From: Candidatus Chlamydia corallus
GTDB taxonomy: Bacteria; Chlamydiota; Chlamydiia; Chlamydiales; Chlamydiaceae
DNA: 64,000 nt
Direction of reading: 5' to 3'
NCBI RefSeq assembly: GCF_002817655.1
Contig: NZ_NWQK01000004.1
Span: 1-64,000 of the forward strand
A program made the position numbers and the translations under genes. Position 1 is the stretch's first letter; each line of letters begins with the position of its first letter. The notes under the pieces were generated by a model. It was not told where the DNA came from and searched no databases. It saw only the letters and a program-made list of their open reading frames with translations. This document shows, in pieces, positions 39,211 to 49,187 of this stretch.

Positions 39211-41143
39211 ACGTTCGACTCTGATTATTCTAGGAGTGTTTGCTCTTTATGCTCTTCTAGTATTCCGTTATTATAAAATTCAAATTTGTGAAGGAGACCG
39301 TTGGGCCGCCGAAGCTTTAGCGCAACACGAATTTTATGTTCGTGATCCTTTTCGAAGAGGCACCTTTTTTGCTAACACAACATTACGTAAGGGAGACCAC
39401 GACCTCCAACAACCTTTTGCTGTTGATATTACAAAATTTCACCTTTGTGCAGACCCTTTAGCCATACCCGAATGTCATCGCAATCAAATTATCCAGGGGA
39501 TTCTCCAGTTTATTGAGGGGCAGACATACGAGGACCTCTCTATCAAGTTAGATAAGAAATCTCGGTACTGCAAACTGTATCCCTTGTTAGATGTTTCTGT
39601 TCATGCCCGTATATCTACTTGGTGGAAAGAATATGCAACAAAGCATCGCTTACCAACAAATGCCTTATTTTTCATTACGGATTACCAACGCTCGTATCCT
39701 TTTGGTAAGCTCCTTGGACAAGTTCTCCATACCTTAAGAGAAGTTAAAGATGAAAAAACAGGCAAAGCGTTTCCTACAGGAGGGATGGAGGCTTACTTTA
39801 ATCACATTCTTGAAGGGGAAGTTGGAGAGAGAAAACTGTTGCGCTCTCCTTTGAACCGTTTGGATACGAATCGTGTGATAAAACTACCTAAAGATGGCTC
39901 GGATATCTATCTCACGATAAACCCTGTTATTCAGACCATTGCAGAGGAAGAACTAGAGCGGGGAGTTCTAGAAGCTAAAGCTCGGGGTGGTAGGCTAATC
40001 TTAATGAACTCACAAACAGGAGACATTCTCGCACTTGCCCAATATCCCTTTTTCGATCCAACACACTATAAGGAGTACTTCAATAACAAAGAACGAATAG
40101 AACATACTAAAGTATCTTTTGTGAGCGATGTTTTTGAACCTGGATCGATCATGAAACCTTTGACTGTAGCGATTGCTTTACAAGCGAATGAAGAAGCAAG
40201 CATAAAATTGCAGAAAAAGATTTTTGATCCTGAAGAACCTATTGATGTTACCCGGACGATATTTCCTGGACGTAAGGGCTCGCCTCTCAAAGATATTTCT
40301 AGAAACTCTCAGTTGAACATGTACATGGCGATCCAGAAATCTTCTAATGTCTATGTAGCTCAGCTCGCTGACCGCATCGTGCAATCCTTAGGAGTCGCCT
40401 GGTATCAACAGAAGTTGCTTGCCCTTGGATTTGGAAGAAAAACGGGTATAGAGCTTCCCAGCGAAGCCTCTGGTTTGGTTCCTTCTCCCGATCGTTTTCA
40501 TATTAACGGTGCTCCAGAATGGTCCTTATCTACTCCATATTCGTTGGCTATGGGCTATAATATCTTAGCAACAGGGATACAAATGGTACAAGCCTACGCT
40601 GTCCTTGTAAACGGAGGTTATGCCGTACGGCCAACCTTAGTTAAAAAGATCGTCTCTGCTTCAGGAGAGGAACAGCATCTTCCTACTAAGAAGAGGAAAC
40701 GACTCTTTTCACAAGAAATTGCTAAAGAAGTTGTTCGTGCGATGCGTTTCACAACTTTATCAGGAGGTTCGGGATTTCGAGCCTCGCCTAACCACCACTC
40801 TAGTGGAGGGAAAACAGGAACTACAGAAAAGATATTTCATGGAAAATATGATAAACATCGTCATATTGCTTCTTTTATTGGTTTTACTCCTGTGCAGAGC
40901 GCAGAGGGAAATTTTCCTCCTTTGGTGATGCTGGTTTCCATAGATGATCCTGAATACGGATTGCGAGCTGATGGCACGAAAAATTATATGGGAGGGCGTT
41001 GTGCAGCCCCCATTTTTTCTAGAGTTGCTGATCGTACGCTCCTCTATCTAGGGATTGTTCCAGATAAGAAGCTAAGAAACTGCGATGAGGAGGCTGCCGC
41101 ATTAAAGCGTCTTTATGAAGAATGGAATCGTTCCTCAAGGTGA
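39197..41143 (+). CDS. ftsI: Septal transpeptidase PBP3 (FtsI)
   Basis: A 648-residue class B penicillin-binding protein with one N-terminal anchor (STLIILGVFALYALLVF), a dimerisation domain and a transpeptidase domain. Catalytic motifs are intact: SIMK with Ser317 and Lys320, SSN at 382-384, and KTG at 539-541. It crosslinks septal peptidoglycan. Chlamydiae lack FtsZ but make a division-ring peptidoglycan, which explains retention of this gene. It overlaps the FtsL-like gene and is followed by an 863-bp gap before murE. Confidence 0.95.
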   Translation: MSYRKRSTLIILGVFALYALLVFRYYKIQICEGDRWAAEALAQHEFYVRDPFRRGTFFANTTLRKGDHDLQQPFAVDITKFHLCADPLAIPECHRNQIIQGILQFIEGQTYEDLSIKLDKKSRYCKLYPLLDVSVHARISTWWKEYATKHRLPTNALFFITDYQRSYPFGKLLGQVLHTLREVKDEKTGKAFPTGGMEAYFNHILEGEVGERKLLRSPLNRLDTNRVIKLPKDGSDIYLTINPVIQTIAEEELERGVLEAKARGGRLILMNSQTGDILALAQYPFFDPTHYKEYFNNKERIEHTKVSFVSDVFEPGSIMKPLTVAIALQANEEASIKLQKKIFDPEEPIDVTRTIFPGRKGSPLKDISRNSQLNMYMAIQKSSNVYVAQLADRIVQSLGVAWYQQKLLALGFGRKTGIELPSEASGLVPSPDRFHINGAPEWSLSTPYSLAMGYNILATGIQMVQAYAVLVNGGYAVRPTLVKKIVSASGEEQHLPTKKRKRLFSQEIAKEVVRAMRFTTLSGGSGFRASPNHHSSGGKTGTTEKIFHGKYDKHRHIASFIGFTPVQSAEGNFPPLVMLVSIDDPEYGLRADGTKNYMGGRCAAPIFSRVADRTLLYLGIVPDKKLRNCDEEAAALKRLYEEWNRSSR

Positions 41144-41154
41144 TTCTCTCTGGA

Positions 41155-41178
41155 TCTCTAAATCAACCTTTTTAGAGA
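41155..41178. terminator. Weak hairpin after PBP3 gene
   Basis: TCTCTAAA at 41155-41162 pairs with TTTAGAGA at 41171-41178, 11 bp after the stop. The stem is AT-rich and the following T-run is short, so termination is possible but weak. A second hairpin (TCGGTG at 41192-41197 with CACCGA at 41204-41209) follows closely. Confidence 0.35.
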
Positions 41179-41341
41179 ATTTCATGGTTTATCGGTGATC
41201 GTCCACCGAAAGCTAAAACTTTCTTGTTCCGTAATGATTAGGCGCTTGATTCCCAGACATAAGCATTTTTTGTTTTTTTTAAACAAATAGTTATTTTATT
41301 TTTAACTTTTCATAAAGAATCTTTTCTAAATCATCCAATAA

Positions 41342-41373
41342 CGGTTCGACAAAAGCAAATGTCGAGTCCACCG
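41342..41373. other. Two-tier hairpin in the ftsI-murE gap
   Basis: CGGT at 41342-41345 pairs with ACCG at 41370-41373. Inside it TCGACA at 41346-41351 pairs with TGTCGA at 41360-41365 around an A-rich loop, with a 4-base bulge on one side. It matches no known RNA family that I recognise. It could be part of a small RNA or an mRNA leader. Confidence 0.35.
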
Positions 41374-41493
41374 TTGCTCCTCGGGTTCCCAATCAAGATG
41401 AGTAATTAAAGAATTTTAACAATGCCTGTTACTATTGAGATAGAGAAGCTATGAGTACGGATGTTTATTTTTTCAGAGATTCTCTGTTTAACC

Positions 41494-41509
41494 TATATAT
41501 ATATATATA
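41494..41509. repeat. (TA)8 dinucleotide repeat
   Basis: Eight TA units flanked by short T-rich sequence, in the non-coding gap before murE. Such a tract could melt easily as a promoter element or vary in length by slippage. Confidence 0.85.
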
Positions 41510-41581
41510 GCTTTTTTGTTTTGTCTATTGGTTCATAAGAATGCTCGTAGAAAGAGCGAGTTTCCCAAGATCCCTGGCTAA

Positions 41582-41892
41582 GACCTTAATGAAGAAGTCC
41601 CCCGACTCTTAGAGGCGATGGTAGAGGGTAGCTGTGCTGAGGTGTGGAAGGAGATCAAGAGAGTATTTCAGTATTTTTTATTTCTGGATGGCCTATTTAA
41701 GCTTATCAGGAAGAGATTGGTCGGTGTGTTTATGAGTTTCAGAACCCAGGAATGCCCAATATAAAGAAGATTCATGTCAATGAACTGGGCAGGAGGAATT
41801 TTATATTTCAGAGAATAGTAAGAACTTTATGGACAGTTTTTTGTGATTACTTGTATACTACTTTGCTTGAATTTTTGTCGGCCTACGAGTAA
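41582..41892 (+). pseudogene. Probable gene remnant in two frames
   Basis: One frame is open from 41582 (ATG at 41618) to a TAA at 41762 and encodes protein-like sequence (EVWKEIKRVFQYF...RKRLVGVF). A second frame starts at an ATG at 41752 and runs to a TAA at 41890 (MPNIKKIHVNELGRR...FCDYLYTTLLEF). The two overlap by a few codons in different frames, as expected for one gene split by a frameshift and truncated at the 5' end. I recognise no family. They could also be two genuine small proteins of 48 and 46 residues. Confidence 0.4.
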
Positions 41893-42006
41893 AGAAATTC
41901 TGTATAGAAATCCTTGAAAATGCGTTTTTTAGAAATCACAGTAGTAGCATGCCTGTAGAGGGCTTTTTATGAAAAAAATTGTTTTTCAATAGTTCCTGGA
42001 GTGTAA

Positions 42007-43458
42007 ATGGATTTAAAAGAGCTACTCCATGGGGTTCAAGCTAAAATCTACGGAAAAGTTCGCCCCGTTGAAGTGCGTAACTTGACACACGATTCCCGTT
42101 GTGTGGGTGTTGGCGATGTTTTTATTGCCTATAAGGGCAAACAGTACGACGGCAATGACTTTGCCGCCGATGCTGTGGGTAATGGAGCTATTGCAGTTGT
42201 TTCTTCATTGTACAACCCGTTCCTTTCCGTTGTTCAGATAATCACTCCCCGCTTAGAAGAATTGGAAGCCGAGCTTTCTGCAAAATATTACGGATACCCT
42301 TCAAGTAAGCTCCATACCATAGGCGTCACTGGAACGAATGGGAAAACTACAGTAACATCTCTAATTAAAACTTTATTGGATAGATATCAGAGGCCCTCAG
42401 GGCTTGTAGGAACTATAGAGCATGTATTAGGAGAAGGGGTCATCAAAGACGGGTTTACCACACCGAAACCAGCCCTTCTACAAAAATACTTAGCCACCAT
42501 GGTGCGTCAAAATAGAGAAGCTGTTGTTATGGAAGTCTCTTCTATCGGACTTGCTTCTGGAAGAGTAGCCTATACCAATTTTGATACAGCTATTTTGACC
42601 AATATTACTTTAGACCATCTCGACTTCCATGGCACATTTGAAGCCTATGTTGCAGCGAAAGCAAAACTTTTTACTCTTGTGCCACCCTCAGGACTTGTTG
42701 TAATTAACACAGATTCTCCCTATGCTTTTCAGTGTATTGAGAATGCAAAGGCACGCATCATAACCTATGGTGTGGAGAGTCCTGCTGACTACCAAGCAAC
42801 CAATATTCAACTTTCTCGCTCAGGAACGAAGTATACCTTAGTGTACGGTGACCAGAAAATACCCTGCTCTTCCTCATTTATTGGAAGGCATAACGTCTAT
42901 AATATGCTTGCCGCTATCTCGACAGTGCATGCAAGTTTACGTTGCGATCTTCTTGATCTGATAGAAAAGATAGGATATTGCCAACCTCCTCCAGGTCGTT
43001 TAGATCCTGTACTCACAGGTCAATGTCCTATATATATTGATTACGCACACACTCCCGACGCTTTGGATAATGTCTTAACAGGATTGAAGGAGTTACTTCC
43101 TGAGGGCGGGAGATTGATTGTTGTCTTTGGCTGCGGCGGAGATAGAGATCGAAGTAAGCGGAAATTAATGGCTCAGGTGGTAGAGCGTTATGGTTTTGCT
43201 GTTGTAACTTCAGATAACCCTAGGAGCGAGTCTCCCGAAGATATTGTGAATGAAATCTGTCAGGGATTTTATTCAAAAAACTATTTCATCGAAATCGACA
43301 GAAAACAAGCAATTACATATGCTCTGTCTATTGCCTCAGATAAAGATATAGTGTTAATAGCAGGAAAAGGGCATGAAGCTTACCAAATATTTAAACACCA
43401 AACAGTTGCTTTTGATGATAAGCAGACTGTTTGTGAGGTACTCGCTTCCTATGTCTAG
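42007..43458 (+). CDS. murE: UDP-MurNAc-tripeptide synthetase MurE
   Basis: A 483-residue Mur ligase adding the third stem-peptide residue. The ATP site is GTNGKTT at 109-115. The substrate-selecting motif DNPR at 403-406 indicates meso-diaminopimelate rather than lysine. Length and domain order are typical. The last codons overlap the amiA start by 8 bp, suggesting coupling. It belongs to the peptidoglycan cluster with PBP3 upstream, although an 863-bp gap probably gives it its own promoter. Confidence 0.95.
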   Translation: MDLKELLHGVQAKIYGKVRPVEVRNLTHDSRCVGVGDVFIAYKGKQYDGNDFAADAVGNGAIAVVSSLYNPFLSVVQIITPRLEELEAELSAKYYGYPSSKLHTIGVTGTNGKTTVTSLIKTLLDRYQRPSGLVGTIEHVLGEGVIKDGFTTPKPALLQKYLATMVRQNREAVVMEVSSIGLASGRVAYTNFDTAILTNITLDHLDFHGTFEAYVAAKAKLFTLVPPSGLVVINTDSPYAFQCIENAKARIITYGVESPADYQATNIQLSRSGTKYTLVYGDQKIPCSSSFIGRHNVYNMLAAISTVHASLRCDLLDLIEKIGYCQPPPGRLDPVLTGQCPIYIDYAHTPDALDNVLTGLKELLPEGGRLIVVFGCGGDRDRSKRKLMAQVVERYGFAVVTSDNPRSESPEDIVNEICQGFYSKNYFIEIDRKQAITYALSIASDKDIVLIAGKGHEAYQIFKHQTVAFDDKQTVCEVLASYV

Positions 43459-44167
43459 GCAACTGTCTTTTTTTGCTTTATGTGTGTTAGGAAGCAACCC
43501 TATTTTTGCTCAAACATCGAATCCTCCTCAGCGTGTACGACGCAGTGAGGTCATATTTATAGATCCTGGACACGGGGGAAAAGACCAAGGCACAGCAAGT
43601 AAGGAACTTCATTATGAAGAGAAAACCCTTACCTTATCTCTTGCTTTGGCAGTTCAAAGTTACTTGAAGCGGATGGGTTATAAACCTCAGCTTACGCGAT
43701 CTTCTGATGTATACGTCGATTTAGGGAAACGAGTCGCTTTGTCTAACCGTGGGCAGGGGGACGTCTTTGTCAGTATTCACTGTAATTATTCTTCAAACGC
43801 TGGAGCGTTTGGCACCGAAGTTTATTTTTATAACGGTAAGATTGGATCTCCGTCTAGGAATGGCATGTCAGAAGTACTCGGGAAAAATATTTTAGCTGCT
43901 ATGGAAAAAAACGGTATTTTGAAGTCTCGAGGTTTGAAAACCGCGAACTTTGTTGTGATTAGAGATACTTCTATGCCAGCAGTTTTAGTGGAAACTGGGT
44001 TTTTATCCAATGCTCGTGAACGGGCCGCTCTACAAGATGCTCGCTATCGAATGCATATAGCGAAGGGCATTGCGGAGGGGATTCATAATTTTCTTTCTGG
44101 ACCTAGTTTTCAGAAACCAAAACAGAATACCGCTAAAATACGTAAACCACAGATACAAGCAAATTAA
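43451..44167 (+). CDS. amiA: N-acetylmuramoyl-L-alanine amidase AmiA
   Basis: An Amidase_3 family zinc hydrolase of 238 residues. A longer frame begins at 43373, but the ATG at 43451 starts a good signal sequence (MSRQLSFFAL..., cleavage near FAQT) and overlaps the murE stop, so I prefer it. The zinc ligands appear as His41 (DPGHGG), Glu in HYEEKT and His in SIHCNYS; the catalytic Glu lies in VLVETGFLSN. It cleaves peptide from glycan. Chlamydial AmiA has also been reported to have a peptidase activity on lipid II. Confidence 0.93.
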   Translation: MSRQLSFFALCVLGSNPIFAQTSNPPQRVRRSEVIFIDPGHGGKDQGTASKELHYEEKTLTLSLALAVQSYLKRMGYKPQLTRSSDVYVDLGKRVALSNRGQGDVFVSIHCNYSSNAGAFGTEVYFYNGKIGSPSRNGMSEVLGKNILAAMEKNGILKSRGLKTANFVVIRDTSMPAVLVETGFLSNARERAALQDARYRMHIAKGIAEGIHNFLSGPSFQKPKQNTAKIRKPQIQAN

Positions 44168-44193
44168 TAGTTTAGGAGTTAGAGGCAAAAAGT

Positions 44194-44267
44194 CGTCCTC
44201 GATGCGATTCGAACGCATGGCCTGCTGCTTAGGAGGCAACCGCTCTATCCTGCTGAGCTACGAGGAC
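44194..44267 (-). tRNA. tRNA-Arg (anticodon CCT)
   Basis: A 74-nt cloverleaf read on the minus strand. The acceptor stem is GTCCTCG/CGAGGAC with discriminator G, the D-arm contains AGCTCAGCAGGATAGAGC, and the anticodon arm is GTTGC-CTCCTAA-GCAGC with CCT at the anticodon. The T-arm contains GTTCGAATC. CCA is not encoded. A short T-run follows the 3' end. Confidence 0.95.
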
Positions 44268-44531
44268 GCAGCGACTAGAACTTTACCAAGTTAGATTAAA
44301 GAAGTCACGTGTTTGATGTATACTAGGAATTTAAGGAGAATTTTTCTCGCTATTTCTAGAAATATAATTATTCGCATTAATCGATATGGTTTATAGTGAT
44401 TGCGCATTTTTTAAAAAATGTCTTGAATCCAAAGGATGAATAGATATGATGAGCTTATACTTCAAAAGTTTATTATTTAGGGTTACTCAACGAGCTACTT
44501 TAGGGCACTTTAATAGGAGGCATTGTCTAAT

Positions 44532-44834
44532 ATGGCTACCATGACGAAGAAGAAACTAATCAGCACGATCTCACAAGATCACAAAATTCATCCTAATCAC
44601 GTGCGTACCGTGATTCAAAATTTTCTAGACAAAATGACCGACGCCTTGGTTAAAGGCGACAGGCTTGAGTTTAGAGATTTTGGTGTATTACAGGTAGTAG
44701 AAAGAAAACCAAAAGTAGGACGTAATCCTAAGAATGCAGCAGTCCCAATTCATATTCCTGCTAGACGTGCTGTAAAGTTTACCCCAGGGAAAAGAATGAA
44801 ACGCTTAATAGAAACGCCAAATAAGCACTCTTAA
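44532..44834 (+). CDS. ihfA: IHF/HU-family DNA-binding protein
   Basis: A 100-residue nucleoid protein of the HU/IHF family, annotated as himD/ihfA-type in chlamydiae. Helix 1 (KKKLISTISQ) and the DNA-arm signature (GRNPKNAAVPIHIPARRAVKFTPGK) are present. The frame extends to a TTG at 44523, but AGGAGG at 44515-44520 lies only 2 bp from that TTG and 11 bp from the ATG at 44532, so the ATG is the likelier start. It probably homodimerises to bend DNA. Confidence 0.92.
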   Translation: MATMTKKKLISTISQDHKIHPNHVRTVIQNFLDKMTDALVKGDRLEFRDFGVLQVVERKPKVGRNPKNAAVPIHIPARRAVKFTPGKRMKRLIETPNKHS

Positions 44835-44862
44835 TTCTTGTAGTCTTCTCTGTCATCGGTTG

Positions 44863-44908
44863 TTAGAGTCAGGTTGTAGGGCATCTTACAGGCTTGACTC
44901 TAAATTTT
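44863..44908 (+). terminator. Hairpin terminator after ihfA, overlapping a promoter-like element
   Basis: TTAGAGTCA at 44863-44871 pairs perfectly with TGACTCTAA at 44895-44903, with TGTA/TACA pairing inside, and a short T-run follows at 44905-44908. The right arm also contains TTGACT at 44894-44899, a -35-like hexamer, with TATTAT or TATCGT as possible -10 elements downstream for the next gene. Confidence 0.6.
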
Positions 44909-44959
44909 GTTATTATTATCGTTTGCCACAATGCTTTTCTGATCAAATTGTGCGTGATA

Positions 44960-46141
44960 ATGGGGCTGCAATCTAGTTTACAACATTGTATAGAAGTGCC
45001 CCAGAAGTCAAATTTTGATTCACAAGTAAAACAGTTTATTTATGCTTGCCAAGATAAAACTCTCAGGCAGTCCGTCCTTAAAACTTTCCGTTACCATCCT
45101 TTACTAAAAATTCATGATATTGCTCGGGCAGTCTATCTTTTAATGGCCTTAGAAGAAGGAGAGGATTTGGGCTTGAGCTTTTTAAATATCCAGCAGAATC
45201 CATCAGGTGCTGTAGAATTGTTCTCTTGTGCGGGATTTCCGTGGAAAGGATTGCCCTATCCTGCAGAACATGCCGAATTTGGTTTGCTGCTTTTGCAGAT
45301 TGCAGAATTTTATGAAGAGAGTCGCGCATGCGTTTCTAAAATGAGTAGTTTTCAACAGGCCATGTTTGATCACGAGGGGATCGTGTTTCCTGCTCTTTGG
45401 AGTCAGGAGAATTCTCGACCCCTAAAAGAAAAGACAGGTCTTAGCCAATCGCTTCTCTTTCAATTAGGAATGCAAATCAACCCAGAATATACTTTTGAAG
45501 ACCCTTCACTTGGGTTCTGGATGCAGAGGACTCGTTCTTCGTCTGCTTTTGTAACAGCTTCTGGATGCCAAAGTGGCTTGGGCGCCTATTACTCGGGGGA
45601 CGTCGGTATTATTGCTTATGGCCCGTGCTCTGGAGAAATTAGTGATTGTTATTACTTTGGATGTTCTGGAATTGCTAAAGAGTTCCTCTGTCAAAAATCT
45701 CATCAAACTACCGAGATTTCTTTTCTTTCTTCCACAGGAACACCTCATCCAAGAAATACAGGATTTTCCTATCTTCGGGATTCCTATGTACATGTGCCTA
45801 TACGCTGTAAGATCACCATTTCCGAAAAGCAATGTCGAGTGCACGGTATGTTTGAGGGAAACACTGCTATGATGACCTTTTCTATTTTCTGTAAGGGGAA
45901 GAATTGCCAGGTTGTTGATGGCCCGCGTTTGCGGTCTTGTTCTCTCGATTCTTATAAAGGCCCTGCAAACGACATTGTGATTCTTGGAGAGAAAGATGCT
46001 ATGTATATTTTTTCTACAAGTTCTTATATGGAAATTTTTGCTTTACAAGGTAAAGAAAAATTTTGGAACGCAGATTTTTTAATTAATATTCCTTACAAAG
46101 AAGAGGGAATCATGTTAATTTTTGAAAAAAACAGCCCCTGA
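44960..46141 (+). CDS. Conserved chlamydial hypothetical protein
   Basis: A protein of about 393 residues starting at ATG 44960 (MGLQSSLQHC). A TTG-initiated extension to 44894 would run through the terminator/promoter element and is rejected. It is soluble with no signal peptide or membrane helix. A helical N-terminal half (alpha-rich, to about 190) is followed by a C-terminal half with many short beta-like, Gly/Ser/Cys-rich segments (SGCQSGLGAYYSGDVG, DCYYFGCSGIA). I recognise no catalytic motif. It is conserved between ihfA and accA in chlamydiae by synteny. Confidence 0.7.
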   Translation: MGLQSSLQHCIEVPQKSNFDSQVKQFIYACQDKTLRQSVLKTFRYHPLLKIHDIARAVYLLMALEEGEDLGLSFLNIQQNPSGAVELFSCAGFPWKGLPYPAEHAEFGLLLLQIAEFYEESRACVSKMSSFQQAMFDHEGIVFPALWSQENSRPLKEKTGLSQSLLFQLGMQINPEYTFEDPSLGFWMQRTRSSSAFVTASGCQSGLGAYYSGDVGIIAYGPCSGEISDCYYFGCSGIAKEFLCQKSHQTTEISFLSSTGTPHPRNTGFSYLRDSYVHVPIRCKITISEKQCRVHGMFEGNTAMMTFSIFCKGKNCQVVDGPRLRSCSLDSYKGPANDIVILGEKDAMYIFSTSSYMEIFALQGKEKFWNADFLINIPYKEEGIMLIFEKNSP

Positions 46142-46246
46142 GTAAGGAATATTCTTTACGAAGATGAATTAATATTGGGTCTGTAATTGTGTTTAAGAGT
46201 TGTTTGTATTAAAATGATTCTTTTTGTACGAGGAGAGCACATTCTA

Positions 46247-47221
46247 ATGGAACTTCTTCCACACGAAAAACAAGTAGTTGAATATGAAAAGGCTATAGCC
46301 GAATTTAAAGAAAAAAATAAGAAAAACTCTCTCTTATCTTCTTCAGAGATTCAGAAATTGGAAAAGCGTCTAGATAAATTAAAAGAAAAGATCTATTCGG
46401 ATTTAACTCCTTGGGAGCGTGTACAAATCTGTCGCCACCCCTCACGTCCCCGCACTGTCAATTATATTGAAGGAATGTGCGAGGAGTTTGTCGAACTTTG
46501 TGGAGATCGGACATTCCGAGATGATCCCGCAGTTGTCGGGGGTTTTACAAAAATCCAAGGCCAGCGTTTTGTCCTTATTGGCCAAGAAAAGGGATGCGAC
46601 ACAGCATCGCGCCTCCATAGGAACTTTGGTATGTTGTGTCCAGAAGGTTTTAGAAAAGCTCTACGATTAGGAAAGCTTGCTGAGAAGTTTGGCTTGCCCG
46701 TCGTCTTTCTAGTGGATACTCCAGGAGCCTATCCTGGGCTGACTGCTGAAGAGAGAGGACAGGGATGGGCGATTGCAAAAAATCTTTTTGAACTCTCAAG
46801 ACTCGCTACTCCGATCATTATTGTCGTTATTGGTGAGGGATGTTCTGGCGGTGCTTTGGGCATGGCGGTAGGTGATTCTGTAGCGATGTTAGAGCACTCC
46901 TATTATTCTGTAATTTCCCCAGAAGGATGTGCTTCCATTCTTTGGAAAGATCCTAAGAAAAATAGTGAAGCAGCCTCCATGTTGAAAATGCACGGAGAAA
47001 ACTTACAAGAATTTGGTATTATCGATACTGTAATTAAAGAGCCAATTGGGGGAGCTCATCACGATCCTGCGTTGGTATATAACAATGTTCGAGAGTTTAT
47101 AATCCAAGAGTGGTTAAGATTAAAAGATCTAGCTATAGAAGAGCTATTGGAGAAACGGTATGAAAAATTTCGCTCTATAGGTCTTTATGAAACTACTTCT
47201 GAAAGCGGTCCTGAGGCATAA
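46247..47221 (+). CDS. accA: Acetyl-CoA carboxylase carboxyltransferase subunit alpha
   Basis: A 324-residue subunit forming malonyl-CoA for fatty acid synthesis with AccB, AccC and AccD. The start at 46247 ([10 protein letters not shown]) has AGGAG about 10 bp upstream and matches the family N terminus; an upstream frame to 46187 is not needed. Characteristic stretches are [30 protein letters not shown] and [11 protein letters not shown]. The 3' end overlaps the ABC exporter gene by 35 bp. Confidence 0.95.
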   Translation: MELLPHEKQVVEYEKAIAEFKEKNKKNSLLSSSEIQKLEKRLDKLKEKIYSDLTPWERVQICRHPSRPRTVNYIEGMCEEFVELCGDRTFRDDPAVVGGFTKIQGQRFVLIGQEKGCDTASRLHRNFGMLCPEGFRKALRLGKLAEKFGLPVVFLVDTPGAYPGLTAEERGQGWAIAKNLFELSRLATPIIIVVIGEGCSGGALGMAVGDSVAMLEHSYYSVISPEGCASILWKDPKKNSEAASMLKMHGENLQEFGIIDTVIKEPIGGAHHDPALVYNNVREFIIQEWLRLKDLAIEELLEKRYEKFRSIGLYETTSESGPEA

Positions 47222-49187
47222 AAATCATCTCATTATATTAGGCTGTTCCCTTCTGGCAATTTTAGGACTTACATTCTCATCCCAGATGGAAATTTTTTCT
47301 TTAGGGATGATTGCTAAAACAGGCCCCGACGCTTTTTTACTTTTTGGTCCTAAGAAATCTGGAAAACTTGTAAAGGTTTCAGAACTTAGTCAGAAAGATA
47401 TTTTAGATAATTGGCAAGCAATCAGTAAGGATTCAGAGACACTTACGGTCTCTCAAGCAACAGCATACATTGCCCAATATGGGAAAAATACAACGTCTCT
47501 TACGAGTAAGCTCTCTAATTTTGTGCGCAACTATATAGACGTCACTCGCTTTCGAGGGCTGGCAATCTTCTTAATCTGCGTCGCTATTTTTAAGGCAGTC
47601 ACTTTATTTTTTCAACGTTTCCTTGGGCAAGTGGTTGCCATACGGGTAAGCCGGGATTTACGTCAGGACTACTTTAAGGCATTACAACAGCTTCCGATGA
47701 CCTTTTTTCATAATCATGATATCGGCAATTTAAGTAATCGCGTAATGACAGATTCTGCAAGTATTGCCTTAGCAGTAAACTCTTTGATGATTAATTATAT
47801 TCAAGCTCCCATTACCCTGATATTGACGTTGGGAGTCTGTTTGTCTATTTCATGGAAGTTTTCAATTCTTGTGTGCGTTGCCTTCCCTATCTTTATCCTT
47901 CCCATTGTTGTGATTGCTAAAAAGATCAAAAATCTCGCAAAACGTATTCAAAAGAGCCAGGATTCGTTCTCCTCAGTTCTCTATGATTTTCTCGCTGGGG
48001 TAATGACAGTCAAGGTCTTTCGTACAGAAAAATTTGCCTTTACGAAGTACTGCGAGCATAACAACAAAATTTCGGCTTTGGAGGAAAAAAGCGCTGCTTA
48101 CGGTTTACTTCCACGACCCCTGCTTCACACCATAGCTTCTTTATTTTTTGCTTTTGTCGTTGTCATCGGAATTTATAAATTTACTATTCCTCCCGAAGAA
48201 CTTATCGTATTTTGTGGCTTGCTCTACCTAATCTACGACCCTGTTAAGAAGTTCGGAGATGAGAATACCTCCATCATGAGGGGGTGTGCTGCTGCAGAGA
48301 GATTTTATGAAGTCTTAAATCATCCTGATCTTCAAGGTCAAAACGAGAAGGAAATCGAGTTTCGTGGACTTTCCAAGACAATAACATTCGAGAATGTTTC
48401 CTTTGGCTATCAGGAAGATAAGCACGTTCTCAAAGATTTAAGCTTTACTTTGCATAAAGGCGAAGCTCTAGGAATTGTAGGTCCCACAGGATCGGGGAAA
48501 ACTACACTTGTGAAACTCCTTCCTCGGCTTTATGAGGTCTCTCAGGGGAAGATTCTTATCGACTCTCTTTCCATTACGGAATATAACAAAGCATCCTTAA
48601 GGAACCACATTGCCTGTGTCTTACAGAATCCTTTCTTATTCTATGATACTGTATGGAATAATCTTACCTGTGGCAAAGATATGGAGGAAAAGGATGTTTT
48701 AGAAGCTCTAAAACGTGCCTATGCCGATGAGTTTGTTTGGAAGCTTCCTAAAGGAGTCCATAGCCTGCTCGAAGAATCTGGAAAGAACCTCTCAGGAGGA
48801 CAGCAACAACGTTTGGCAATAGCACGGGCTCTATTGAAGAACGCCTCTATCTTAATTTTAGATGAGGCAACATCAGCACTAGACGCTATTAGTGAAAATT
48901 ATATTAAGAATATCATTGGTGAGCTTAAAGGGGAGTGCACACAAATTATTATTGCCCATAAGCTGACCACTCTCGAACATGTAGATCGAGTGCTCTACAT
49001 GGAGAATGGTCAAAAAATTGCTGAAGGAACCAAAGAAGAACTCCTAGAGACTTGTCCCGCATTTTTAAAAATGTGGGAACTCTCAGGTGTTAAAGAATCT
49101 GAAAGCGTCTTTATTCCTGAGCACAAACTAATTGCTAACCCTACAGACAGGGCAATAACAACCGAGGCGGTGTCGCTGTTGCAATGA
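47187..49187 (+). CDS. ABC exporter, MsbA-like
   Basis: A 666-residue half-transporter with an N-terminal membrane domain (six helices within about 1-390) and a C-terminal ATPase. It has Walker A GPTGSGKT at 432-439, signature LSGGQ at 535-539, Walker [14 protein letters not shown], and H-loop IIIAHK. The start lies inside accA (35-bp overlap). MsbA flips lipid A precursor, and chlamydiae make LOS, so this role is plausible but the substrate cannot be read from sequence. An insertion-like region at about 45-110 before the second helix is longer than in E. coli MsbA. Its 3' end overlaps the convergent mqnB-like gene by 47 bp. Confidence 0.88.
   Translation: MKLLLKAVLRHKNHLIILGCSLLAILGLTFSSQMEIFSLGMIAKTGPDAFLLFGPKKSGKLVKVSELSQKDILDNWQAISKDSETLTVSQATAYIAQYGKNTTSLTSKLSNFVRNYIDVTRFRGLAIFLICVAIFKAVTLFFQRFLGQVVAIRVSRDLRQDYFKALQQLPMTFFHNHDIGNLSNRVMTDSASIALAVNSLMINYIQAPITLILTLGVCLSISWKFSILVCVAFPIFILPIVVIAKKIKNLAKRIQKSQDSFSSVLYDFLAGVMTVKVFRTEKFAFTKYCEHNNKISALEEKSAAYGLLPRPLLHTIASLFFAFVVVIGIYKFTIPPEELIVFCGLLYLIYDPVKKFGDENTSIMRGCAAAERFYEVLNHPDLQGQNEKEIEFRGLSKTITFENVSFGYQEDKHVLKDLSFTLHKGEALGIVGPTGSGKTTLVKLLPRLYEVSQGKILIDSLSITEYNKASLRNHIACVLQNPFLFYDTVWNNLTCGKDMEEKDVLEALKRAYADEFVWKLPKGVHSLLEESGKNLSGGQQQRLAIARALLKNASILILDEATSALDAISENYIKNIIGELKGECTQIIIAHKLTTLEHVDRVLYMENGQKIAEGTKEELLETCPAFLKMWELSGVKESESVFIPEHKLIANPTDRAITTEAVSLLQ

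Noticed and set aside
41342-41352. GGTTCGAC resembling a tRNA T-loop
   Set aside because: No acceptor, D or anticodon stems can be built around it.
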